From Pseudomonadota bacterium (GTDB lineage: Bacteria; Pseudomonadota; Gammaproteobacteria; Burkholderiales; Burkholderiaceae_C), in the NCBI GenBank assembly GCA_023436025.1, contig JAEZKX010000113.1, positions 1-12,307 on the forward strand: a stretch of DNA of 12,307 nt. Reading direction: 5' to 3'. Positions 5,924 through 12,307 of this stretch are shown here, in pieces. Position 1 is the first letter of the stretch; every line of letters starts with the position of its first letter. The translations under genes and the position numbers were made by a program. The notes beneath the pieces are model-generated. The model was given only the letters and a program-made list of their open reading frames with translations. It did no database searches and had not been told where the DNA came from.

Positions 5924-6685
5924 ATGGCCCTGGACTGGAAGTTCTTCTGCGAGGACACGATCGACCGCACGATCGTGGCCGGCTGCTTCGGCACCGGCGG
6001 CTCGTCGGGGACGCAGACCTACCTGGATTGGCTGCTCTACGCCTGGGGCCAGACCGCTCTGGTCTCCGGCCTCTCGCTCGTCGTGGCGCTGGTGGTGGGC
6101 TCCGCCATCGGCACCATCCGGACGCTCCCCGACAGCCCCTGGCTGGTCCGCCTGGGCAATGCCTGGGTCGAGCTGTTCCGCAACATTCCCCTGCTGGTGC
6201 AGATCTTCCTCTGGTACCACGTGGTGCCGGTGCTGTTCCCGGCCTTCGCCGATGTCAACAAGCTGGCCCTGGTGGTGGCGGGGCTCGGCCTGTTCACCTC
6301 CGCGCGCATCGCCGAACAGGTGCGCGCGGGCATCCAGGCGCTGCCGCGCGGGCAGCGCTACGCGGGCATGGCCCTGGGCTTCACGACGCCGCAGTACTAC
6401 CGTTATGTGCTGCTGCCCATGGCGTACCGCATCATCATCCCGCCGCTGACGAGCGAGACGATGAACATCTTCAAGAACTCCTCGGTGGCGTTCGCGGTCT
6501 CCATCACCGAACTCACCTTCTTCGCCCAGCAGGTGGCCGAGGAAACCTCGCACGGCATCGAGGTCTACCTGGCGGTGACCACCCTCTACGTCATCTCGGC
6601 CTTCGCCATCAACCGCGTCATGGCGCTGATCGAGAAGCGCGTGCGCGTGCCGGGCTTCGTGGCCAGCACCGGAGGCGGGCACTGA
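5924..6685 (+). CDS. gltJ: Glutamate/aspartate ABC transporter permease GltJ
   Basis: A 253-residue inner-membrane permease of the HisM/GltJ (BPD_transp_1) family that forms the translocation path with GltK. Several hydrophobic helices are visible, first at about residues 40-65. The cytoplasmic EAA-type loop (AEQVRAGIQALPRGQRYAGMALG, then LLPMAYRIIIPPL) contacts the ATPase. The ATG at 5924 is preferred over an upstream in-frame TTG at 5888 because GAGGAA at 5913-5918 precedes it and the protein then begins MALDW, like other GltJ proteins. The segment before the first helix (about 9-30, with Cys9 and Cys21) seems longer than in E. coli GltJ. gltK begins one base after its stop codon. Confidence 0.92.
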   Translation: MALDWKFFCEDTIDRTIVAGCFGTGGSSGTQTYLDWLLYAWGQTALVSGLSLVVALVVGSAIGTIRTLPDSPWLVRLGNAWVELFRNIPLLVQIFLWYHVVPVLFPAFADVNKLALVVAGLGLFTSARIAEQVRAGIQALPRGQRYAGMALGFTTPQYYRYVLLPMAYRIIIPPLTSETMNIFKNSSVAFAVSITELTFFAQQVAEETSHGIEVYLAVTTLYVISAFAINRVMALIEKRVRVPGFVASTGGGH

Positions 6686-6686
6686 C

Positions 6687-7355
6687 ATGCTGGGCCTCGA
6701 CTTCGCCTTCTTCACCCCCGAGGTGTTCCGCGCCTACATCCTCAAGGGGATGTACTTCAGCTTCGCGCTGACGGCCGTCGCCACGCTGGGCGGCATCCTG
6801 TTCGGGACCGTGCTGGCGCTGATGCGCCTGTCGGGCCGCAAGTGGCTGGAGGTGCCGGCCGCCATCTACGTCAACGGCATGCGCTCCATCCCGCTGCTGA
6901 TGGTGCTGCTGTGGTTCTTCCTGCTGGTGCCCATGCTGATCGGCCGGCCGATCGGCGCCGACATGTCGGCGGTGATCACCTTCATCGCCTTCGAGGCCGC
7001 GTACTTCTCCGAGATCGTGCGCGCCGGCATCCAGTCGATCCCGCGCGGCCAGGTGTTCGCCGGGCAGGCCCTGGGCATGAGCTACGGCCAGAACATGAAG
7101 CTGGTGGTGCTGCCGCAGGCCTTCCGCAACATGATCCCGGTGTTCCTCACGCAGACCATCATCCTGTTCCAGGACACCTCGCTGGTCTACATCATCACGG
7201 CCCACGACATGCTGCACGGCTTCACCGTCGCCGGCAACAACCTGAGCCATCCGCGCGAGGCCTACATCCTCGCCGCGCTCTTCTATTTCGTCATCTGCTT
7301 CACGCTCTCGCACCTGGTCAGGCGCCTGCAGAAGAAGATCGCCATCATCCGATAA
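6687..7355 (+). CDS. gltK: Glutamate/aspartate ABC transporter permease GltK
   Basis: A 222-residue permease, close to E. coli GltK (about 224). It begins with a short periplasmic/amphipathic segment and has about five hydrophobic helices. The EAA loop SEIVRAGIQSIPRGQVFAGQALGMSYGQ is followed by VVLPQAFRNMIPVFLTQ. This is the second half of the heterodimeric GltJK channel. A single base separates the gltJ stop from this ATG, and GGAGG at 6671-6675 lies inside the end of gltJ, so translation is probably coupled. gltL begins 11 bp downstream. Confidence 0.92.
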   Translation: MLGLDFAFFTPEVFRAYILKGMYFSFALTAVATLGGILFGTVLALMRLSGRKWLEVPAAIYVNGMRSIPLLMVLLWFFLLVPMLIGRPIGADMSAVITFIAFEAAYFSEIVRAGIQSIPRGQVFAGQALGMSYGQNMKLVVLPQAFRNMIPVFLTQTIILFQDTSLVYIITAHDMLHGFTVAGNNLSHPREAYILAALFYFVICFTLSHLVRRLQKKIAIIR

Positions 7356-7366
7356 GAGAACCGCAC

Positions 7367-8119
<753 letters not shown>

Positions 8120-8132
8120 GGCCGGCCGTGGC

Positions 8133-8168
8133 CTTCCGGCAGGGTGTGCTCGCCGCGCGAGCATTCCC
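8133..8168 (+). repeat. Hairpin repeat copy 1, after gltL
   Basis: GGGTGTGCTCGC (8142-8153) pairs with GCGAGCATTCCC (8157-8168) around a CGC loop. The inner seven pairs are perfect, then come one G-U wobble, one T-T mismatch and three G-C pairs. The 5' part (8133-8153) matches 12174-12194, beyond rnpB, at 18 of 21 positions, and both copies have GCGAGCA as the 3' arm. No T-tract follows. It could end or stabilise the glt transcript, and the second copy suggests a dispersed intergenic repeat. Confidence 0.55.
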
Positions 8169-8195
8169 GGCCAAGGCCTTCGCGCGCGGCGGTGG

Positions 8196-8201
8196 GACAA
8201 T
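8196..8201 (+). promoter_or_regulatory. -10-like GACAAT for pyrC, leaderless layout
   Basis: GACAAT ends 6 nt before the pyrC ATG at 8208, and the gap contains no Shine-Dalgarno sequence. The geometry would place the transcript start at the start codon. The -35 region is GC-rich without a clear match. Confidence 0.35.
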
Positions 8202-8207
8202 CGCCGC

Positions 8208-9242
8208 ATGTCCCAAACGATCACCCTCACCCGTCCCGACGACTGGCACCTGCACGTGCGGGACGGGGCGGCCATGGCGGACGTGGTGCCGCACTCGGCC
8301 GCGCAGTTCGGCCGTGCGCTGATCATGCCCAACCTGCGGCCGCCCGTCACCACCGCCGCCCAGGCGATGGCCTACCGCGACCGCATCCTCGCCGCCGTGC
8401 CGCCGGGCAGCGGCTTCCAGCCCCTGATGTCGCTGTACCTCACCGACAACCTGCCGCCCGACGAGATCGCGCGCGCCAGGGAGGCCGGCGTGGTGGCGCT
8501 GAAGCTCTATCCCGCGGGTGCCACCACCAACAGCGACGCCGGCGTCACCGACATCCGCAAGACCTACAAGACGCTGGAGGCGATGCAGCGCGCCGGCCTG
8601 CTGCTGCTGGTGCACGGCGAGGTCACCGATCCCGCAGTCGACGTGTTCGACCGCGAAGCCGTGTTCCTCGAGCGCCACCTGGCGCCGCTGCGGCGCGACA
8701 TGCCGGAGCTGAAGATCGTGGTGGAGCACATGACCACGCGCGAGGCGGTGCAGTACGTGCGCGACGCCGACCGCTTCACCGCCGGCACCATCACCGCGCA
8801 CCACCTGCTGTACAACCGCAACGCGCTCTTCACCGGCGGCATGCGGCCGCACTACTACTGCCTGCCCATCCTCAAGCGCGAGGTGCACCGCCAGGCGCTG
8901 GTGGAGGCCGCCACCAGCGGCAACCCCAAGTTCTTCCTGGGCACCGACAGCGCCCCGCATCCGGCCGTGCTGAAGGAGCATGCGCTGGGCTGCGCCGGCT
9001 GCTACACCGCGCTGTCGGCCATCGAGCTCTACGCCGAGGCCTTCGACGCCGCTGGCGCGCTGGACAAGCTGGAAGGCTTTGCCAGCTTCCACGGCGCCGA
9101 CTTCTACGGCCTGCCGCGCAACAGCGGCACGCTCACGCTGCGGCGCGAGACCTGGACGCTGCCCGAGAAGGTGCCGTTCGGCGAGGCGGAACTCAAGCCC
9201 CTGCGCGGCGGCGAGACGGTGGGCTGGCGGGTCGCGGCATGA
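8208..9242 (+). CDS. pyrC: Dihydroorotase, class II (pyrimidine biosynthesis)
   Basis: A 344-residue cytoplasmic zinc enzyme that interconverts carbamoyl-aspartate and dihydroorotate, the third step of UMP synthesis. Every key residue of the E. coli-type enzyme is present at nearly the same position: H14 and H16 (HLHVRDG), the lysine carboxylated in the family at K99 (LKLYPAGATTNS), H136 (VHGEV), H174 (VEHMTT) and D247 (GTDSAPH). Length matches E. coli PyrC (about 348). The ATG at 8208 is the only sensible start and puts the first metal motif in place. No RBS is seen. Its last codons overlap the NYN gene by four bases (ATGA). Confidence 0.95.
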   Translation: MSQTITLTRPDDWHLHVRDGAAMADVVPHSAAQFGRALIMPNLRPPVTTAAQAMAYRDRILAAVPPGSGFQPLMSLYLTDNLPPDEIARAREAGVVALKLYPAGATTNSDAGVTDIRKTYKTLEAMQRAGLLLLVHGEVTDPAVDVFDREAVFLERHLAPLRRDMPELKIVVEHMTTREAVQYVRDADRFTAGTITAHHLLYNRNALFTGGMRPHYYCLPILKREVHRQALVEAATSGNPKFFLGTDSAPHPAVLKEHALGCAGCYTALSAIELYAEAFDAAGALDKLEGFASFHGADFYGLPRNSGTLTLRRETWTLPEKVPFGEAELKPLRGGETVGWRVAA

Positions 9243-9982
9243 ACGGCAAGCCGCGGGTTGCGCTCCTGATCGACGCCGACAATTCGCCGGCTTCCAAGAT
9301 CGGCCTCATCCTCAACGAGCTGTCCACCTTCGGCGAGACCAACGTCCGCCGTGCCTACGGCAACTGGAAGAAGAACGAGCTCAAGGGCTGGGAGGAGCAG
9401 CTGCACGAGCATGCGATCCGGCCGATGCAGCAGTTCGACTACAGCAAGGGCAAGAACGCCAGCGACATGGCGATGGTCATCGATGCCCTGGACCTGCTGT
9501 ACACCGACAAGCCGGACGCCTTCGGCATCGTGTCCTCGGATGCGGACTTCACGCCGCTGGTGATGCACCTGCGCGCCAAGGGCGCGGCGGTCTACGGCTT
9601 CGGCGCGCGCAAGACGCCCGAGCCCTTCGTCAACGCCTGCTCGCGCTTCCTGTTCCTGGACGACCTGCGGGCGCCGGCCGCCGACGGCGACGCGGACGCC
9701 GAGCGCGCGCCGCCGCTGCGCATGTCGACGGCCGAACTGCAGAAGGACCGCAAGCTGGTGGAGCTGCTGCGCAACGCGGTGCGCTCGGCCGAGGACGACG
9801 AGGGCTGGTCGCGGGTGCAGGCGGTGCGCCAGCAGATCGGCAACCAGGCTTCGTTCGACCACCGCAACTACGGCTACGCCACGCTGACCAAGCTGCTGGC
9901 CGCCACCGACCTGTTCGAGCTGGTGGACGAGGGGACGTCGAACGTCTCGGTGCGCGAGAAGCGGGCGCGGCGCGGCAGGTGA
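9239..9982 (+). CDS. NYN-domain putative RNase with C-terminal LOTUS/OST-HTH domain
   Basis: A 247-residue protein of the NYN/LabA-like PIN superfamily with a C-terminal LOTUS (OST-HTH) domain. The NYN part (about 1-145) carries the acidic active-site set: D12 and D14 in LLIDADN, D76 in KNASDMAMVIDALDLL, and D101 and D103 in SSDADF. The YGFGARKTPEPFVNACSRFLFLD segment is typical of this group. An acidic linker leads to the LOTUS module (about 170-240), which ends in a conserved-looking NYGYATLTKLLAATDLFEL helix region. Family knowledge suggests RNA binding and possibly metal-dependent RNA cleavage; the target is unknown. It overlaps pyrC as ATGA, so translation is probably coupled, and the DUF3025 gene starts 4 bp downstream. 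Confidence 0.85.
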   Translation: MNGKPRVALLIDADNSPASKIGLILNELSTFGETNVRRAYGNWKKNELKGWEEQLHEHAIRPMQQFDYSKGKNASDMAMVIDALDLLYTDKPDAFGIVSSDADFTPLVMHLRAKGAAVYGFGARKTPEPFVNACSRFLFLDDLRAPAADGDADAERAPPLRMSTAELQKDRKLVELLRNAVRSAEDDEGWSRVQAVRQQIGNQASFDHRNYGYATLTKLLAATDLFELVDEGTSNVSVREKRARRGR

Positions 9983-9986
9983 GGCC

Positions 9987-10754
9987 ATGATCCCGTGGCA
10001 GCGCCCTTGGTATGCGCAGTGGCGCGCGCTGGCGGCGCCGGTGGAGGCCGCGCGCGCTGCCGGCGCCGCACCGGCGCAGGCCCTCCATGCCGGGGGAACG
10101 GCGCCCGTGCGCTTCGTGCCCGACATGGCGCTGCCGCGCGGCGTCGCCTACGAGCAGTTCGTCTTCACCACCGGGACCTGTCCGGTCCGCCCCGGCCTGC
10201 ACGACTTCTTCAACGGCCTGTGCTGGCTGCGCTTCCCGCGCACCAAGAGCGCGCTCAACGCGCTGCAGGCCGGCGAGATCGCGCGCGCCGGCATCGGCCC
10301 GCGGCGCGGCCCGGTGCGCGACGCCATCACCCTGTTCGACGAGAACGGCGCCCTGCTGGATGCACCGGACCCCCTGTGGAAGGCGCTGCGCGAGCGGGCC
10401 TGGCGGCGGCTGTTCGTGGAACTGCGGCCGCTGTGGGCGCAGGCGCGGCTTCTGATCTTCGGCCACGCGCTGCTGGAGCAGCTGGTGGCGCCGCGCAAGG
10501 GCCTGACGGCGCACGTGTGGGACGCGCAGTGCCCGCTCGCCAGCGACGCCGCCACGGACGCCTGGCTGGCGGCGCGATGCACCGCCGAAGTGCTGGCGCG
10601 CAAGCCGTTCACGCCGCTGCCGGTGCTGGGCGTGCCGGGTTGGGACGCGGGGAACGAGAACTTTTCCTTTTATGATGACTCCCTCGTATTCCGGCCACGC
10701 AAGACCTCACAACAACTCTCCAGCGCGGAATCGTCCACCCCCGCTCGCTCTTGA
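9987..10754 (+). CDS. DUF3025 domain protein
   Basis: A 255-residue protein of unknown function. The conserved DUF3025-type features are YEQFVFTTGTCPVRPGLHDFFNGLCWLRFPRTKSALNALQ (given here as landmarks about residues 52-92), then RDAITLFDENGA (about 110-121) and LIFGHALLEQL (about 154-164). There is no signal peptide, membrane helix or recognisable catalytic motif. The start ATG has GGTGAGG just upstream and lies 4 bp after the NYN stop, so it is probably the third gene of a pyrC-NYN-DUF3025 unit. The last 15-20 residues, after VFRPRK, are less typical. The stop codon overlaps the proposed htpX -35 element. Confidence 0.75.
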   Translation: MIPWQRPWYAQWRALAAPVEAARAAGAAPAQALHAGGTAPVRFVPDMALPRGVAYEQFVFTTGTCPVRPGLHDFFNGLCWLRFPRTKSALNALQAGEIARAGIGPRRGPVRDAITLFDENGALLDAPDPLWKALRERAWRRLFVELRPLWAQARLLIFGHALLEQLVAPRKGLTAHVWDAQCPLASDAATDAWLAARCTAEVLARKPFTPLPVLGVPGWDAGNENFSFYDDSLVFRPRKTSQQLSSAESSTPARS

Positions 10755-10778
10755 TTTCCGGCTGGTCCAGCCTCATCT
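10750..10778 (+). promoter_or_regulatory. Candidate sigma-32 heat-shock promoter for htpX
   Basis: CTTGATT at 10750-10756 resembles the sigma-32 -35 element CTTGAAA. CCTCATCT at 10771-10778 resembles its -10 element CCCCATNT. The 14-bp spacer is within the usual range. The predicted start, near 10785, leaves a leader of about 40 nt. htpX is a known heat-shock gene in E. coli, which supports the call. The -35 lies across the DUF3025 stop codon. Confidence 0.5.
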
Positions 10779-10823
10779 GTGCGCGGGGGTGCATGTCTTC
10801 CACCCTTCGGAGCCATCCAAGCA

Positions 10824-11693
10824 ATGAAACGCATCTTCCTGTTCGTCATGACCAACCTGGCCGTGGTGGTGGTGCTCGGCATCGTCACCAGCCTGCTGGG
10901 CGTGAACCGCTTCCTGACGGCGAACGGACTCAACCTCCCGATGCTGCTGGCGTTCGCCGCCGTCATCGGCTTCGGCGGCGCAATCATCTCGCTGCTGATC
11001 TCCAAGCCGGTGGCCAAGTGGAGCTCGGGCGTCCAGACCATCACGGGCAACGAAGGCCCGGATGAGGCCTGGATCGTCAACACCGTCCGCAAGTTCGCCG
11101 ACCAGGCCGGCATCGGCATGCCCGAGGTCGGCATCTTCCAGGGCGAGCCCAACGCCTTCGCCACCGGCGCCTTCAAGAACAACGCGCTGGTCGCGGTGTC
11201 CACGGGGCTGCTGCAGGGCATGACCCGCGACGAGGTCGAGGCCGTCATCGGCCACGAGGTCGCCCACATCGCCAACGGCGACATGGTCACCATGACGCTG
11301 ATCCAGGGCGTGATGAACACCTTCGTGGTGTTCCTCTCGCGCGTGGTCGGCTACCTGGTCGACAGCTTCCTGTCGCGCGGCGAGGAGCGCTCGGGCCCCG
11401 GCATCGGCTACTACGTGACCACCATCGTGCTGGACATCCTGCTCGGTTTCGTCGCCGCGATCATCGTGGCCTGGTTCTCGCGCCAGCGCGAGTTCCGCGC
11501 CGACGCCGGCGCCGCCCAGCTGATGGGCCGCAAGCAGCCGATGATCAACGCCCTGGCGCGCCTGGGCGGCATGGTCCCCGGCGAGCTGCCCAAGGGCCTG
11601 CAGACGGCCGGCATCACCTCGGGCGTCGGCAAGCTGTTCTCGACGCACCCGCCGATCGAGGAACGCATCGCGGCGCTGCAGAACGGGCGCTGA
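10824..11693 (+). CDS. htpX: Membrane-bound zinc metalloprotease HtpX
   Basis: A 289-residue M48-family protease of the inner membrane that helps remove misfolded membrane proteins together with FtsH in E. coli. Two N-terminal helices (about 4-25 and 32-55) precede the protease domain. The zinc site is complete: HEVAH at 144-148 and the third ligand E223 in REFRADAG. Two further hydrophobic stretches lie at about 155-175 and 193-215. The C-terminal STHPPIEERIAAL matches the family. The ATG at 10824 starts the usual MKRIFLF leader; a weak GGAG lies about 11 nt upstream. An upstream in-frame start at 10779 would add 15 atypical residues. A Rho-independent terminator follows. Confidence 0.95.
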   Translation: MKRIFLFVMTNLAVVVVLGIVTSLLGVNRFLTANGLNLPMLLAFAAVIGFGGAIISLLISKPVAKWSSGVQTITGNEGPDEAWIVNTVRKFADQAGIGMPEVGIFQGEPNAFATGAFKNNALVAVSTGLLQGMTRDEVEAVIGHEVAHIANGDMVTMTLIQGVMNTFVVFLSRVVGYLVDSFLSRGEERSGPGIGYYVTTIVLDILLGFVAAIIVAWFSRQREFRADAGAAQLMGRKQPMINALARLGGMVPGELPKGLQTAGITSGVGKLFSTHPPIEERIAALQNGR

Positions 11694-11713
11694 TCCGCGC
11701 ACCAGCGCAAGGC

Positions 11714-11730
11714 GGGCAGCGGCGCTGCCC
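11714..11730 (+). other. Small hairpin just after htpX
   Basis: GGGCAGC-GGC-GCTGCCC is a perfect 7-bp stem with a three-base loop, 20 nt after the htpX stop. It has no T-tract and lies just upstream of the main terminator. It may protect the mRNA end or be incidental. Confidence 0.4.
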
Positions 11731-11750
11731 GGCATTGCGCCATTCCCCCA

Positions 11751-11773
11751 GGGCCGCATCCGCGGCCCTTTTT
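11751..11773 (+). terminator. Rho-independent terminator of htpX
   Basis: GGGCCGC (11751-11757) pairs perfectly with GCGGCCC (11762-11768) around ATCC; an added A-T pair at the base leads straight into five Ts (11769-11773). This is a textbook intrinsic terminator separating htpX from rnpB. Confidence 0.93.
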
Positions 11774-11796
11774 CATGGGCATTGGCCCGCTTCGGG

Positions 11797-11802
11797 GATA
11801 AT
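11797..11802 (+). promoter_or_regulatory. -10 element of the rnpB promoter
   Basis: GATAAT matches the -10 consensus at five of six positions and ends 7 nt before the first base of the P1 helix at 11810, the expected transcript start. The -35 is poor; TTCATG at 11772-11777 with a 19-bp spacer is the best guess. Confidence 0.65.
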
Positions 11803-11809
11803 CTCCCCC

Positions 11810-12160
11810 GTGAAGCCCGCCGGGCCGCCGCTGGTGCGATCGTGGAAACACGGCACTGGAGGAACGTCCGGACTGCACAGGGCAGCGTAGCAGGTAACAC
11901 CTGTCCGCCGCGAGGCGAGGATCAGAGCAACAGAGACGAGTCCCGGGCGCGCGAGCGCCTGGGGGTGAAACGGGCAATCTCTACGCGCAGCAATACCAAG
12001 TAGGCCGGCAGGGGGCAGCAATGCCCCGGCCCCTGTGTCCCGGGGGCTGCTGGCGGGTAGGTAGCACCGAGCCGGTGGGGCGACCCCCGGCCCAGAGGAA
12101 TGGCGGCCACGACCGGGCAACCGGCCGCACAGAATCCGGCGTACGTGCGGACTTCACACT
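11810..12160 (+). ncRNA. rnpB: RNase P RNA, bacterial class A
   Basis: The catalytic RNA that removes 5' leaders from pre-tRNA together with the RnpA protein. Conserved blocks appear in the right order: GGAGGAACGTCCGGACTGCA from about 11858, CAGGTAACACCTG at 11891, CAGAGCAACAGAGA at 11923-11936, GGTGAAAC at 11964-11971, AATACCAAGTAGG at 11992-12004, AGAGGAATGGCGGCCACGAC from 12094, and ACAGAATCCGGC ending at 12140. The ends are set by helix P1: 11810-11820 pairs with 12147-12157 over 11 positions with a single C-A mismatch. The size of about 350 nt fits betaproteobacterial class A. The 3' end is approximate by a few bases. Reading frames across it on either strand are not genes. Confidence 0.96.
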
Positions 12161-12173
12161 TATTCCCCGACGG

Positions 12174-12206
12174 CTTACCGCAGGGTGTGCCCGCGAAGGC
12201 GAGCAC
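12174..12206 (+). repeat. Hairpin repeat copy 2, after rnpB
   Basis: GTGCCCGC (12187-12194) pairs with GCGAGCAC (12199-12206) around GAAG, with one C-A mismatch. It is related to the copy after gltL: 18 of 21 positions are shared in the 5' part, and the 3' arm GCGAGCA is identical. It lies about 15 nt beyond the mature rnpB end, so it may act in 3' processing or termination. No T-tract follows. Confidence 0.45.
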
Positions 12207-12228
12207 CAGCGGCGAAGCCGTGGCGGCG

Positions 12229-12307
12229 GCGCGTGCTCCGGCGCGTGGTCCGGCGCGTGGTCCGGCGCGTGGTGCGGGCGTGGTCCGGGCGTGGTCCGGG
12301 CGTGGTC
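12229..12307. repeat. Short tandem repeat array, 12-bp then 11-bp units, cut by the window edge
   Basis: Four 12-bp units of the form GCGCGTGGTCCG (12229-12240, 12241-12252, 12253-12264, 12265-12276, two with one substitution each) are followed by two 11-bp units GGCGTGGTCCG (12277-12287, 12288-12298) and a partial third to the edge. All share the core CGTGGT or a one-base variant of it. Units abut without spacers, so this is not CRISPR. The forward frame through the 12-bp part would read Ala-Arg-Gly-Pro repeats, but the 11-bp units break that frame. Confidence 0.8.

Noticed and set aside
10671..10676. TATGAT as a -10 promoter element near the end of the DUF3025 gene
   Set aside because: It matches the consensus at five of six positions, but no -35 lies at the right distance. 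The bases encode the NFSFYDD segment, which looks like conserved coding sequence of this family.
11922..12206. Antisense small protein over rnpB
   Set aside because: The region is fully explained by the conserved RNase P RNA blocks and its P1 pairing.
12187..12307. A protein starting with GTG at 12187 and running through the tandem repeats
   Set aside because: The frame is open but low in complexity, has no good RBS, overlaps the hairpin repeat, and loses its repeat pattern when the unit length changes to 11 bp. It cannot be settled without sequence beyond the edge.
12229..12307. CRISPR array
   Set aside because: Units are 11-12 bp and directly adjacent, with no spacers and no cas genes in the window.

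Overview
The window is high-GC DNA with strong G/C third-position bias. It reads as an ordinary chromosomal segment of a betaproteobacterium, most likely a Comamonadaceae-type Burkholderiales such as Ramlibacter, Variovorax or a relative. This rests on the GC content, on Burkholderiales-like versions of the proteins and on a proteobacterial class A RNase P RNA; the genus is inference. No phage, plasmid, insertion sequence, tRNA or CRISPR array was seen, and gene density is high.

Layout. A YciA-type acyl-CoA thioesterase (minus strand, 25-459) diverges from an Atm1/ABCB7-type ABC exporter (502-2364) across only 42 bp. Next come a small MreB-like protein that covers only the front half of the actin fold (2423-2908), a YfcE-type metallophosphoesterase that overlaps it by one base (2908-3390), and a short phasin-like protein (3410-3769). 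A HypT-like LysR regulator (3862-4806) precedes a complete glutamate/aspartate ABC uptake operon, gltI-gltJ-gltK-gltL (4973-8119). Then follow dihydroorotase pyrC (8208-9242), an overlapping NYN-LOTUS putative RNase (9239-9982), a DUF3025 protein (9987-10754), the membrane protease htpX (10824-11693), a clear Rho-independent terminator, and rnpB (about 11810-12160). The window ends in a short tandem repeat array.

How the genes work together. gltIJKL is a self-contained importer: periplasmic receptor, two permeases and an ATPase. A GC-rich hairpin lies after the receptor gene, where it could keep receptor mRNA in excess. The upstream LysR gene is a plausible but unproven regulator of it. pyrC, the NYN gene and the DUF3025 gene are tightly packed and probably co-transcribed. 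htpX appears to have its own sigma-32-like heat-shock promoter starting at the DUF3025 stop codon.

Most of the window is core housekeeping, and I do not see a clear new multi-gene system. The items worth a second look are the half-length MreB-like protein, a recurring leaderless-start layout (a -10-like hexamer 4-6 nt before ATG with no Shine-Dalgarno sequence) at up to five genes, a hairpin repeat present both after gltL and after rnpB, the gltI/gltJ hairpin, and the 12-bp to 11-bp tandem array at the right edge.
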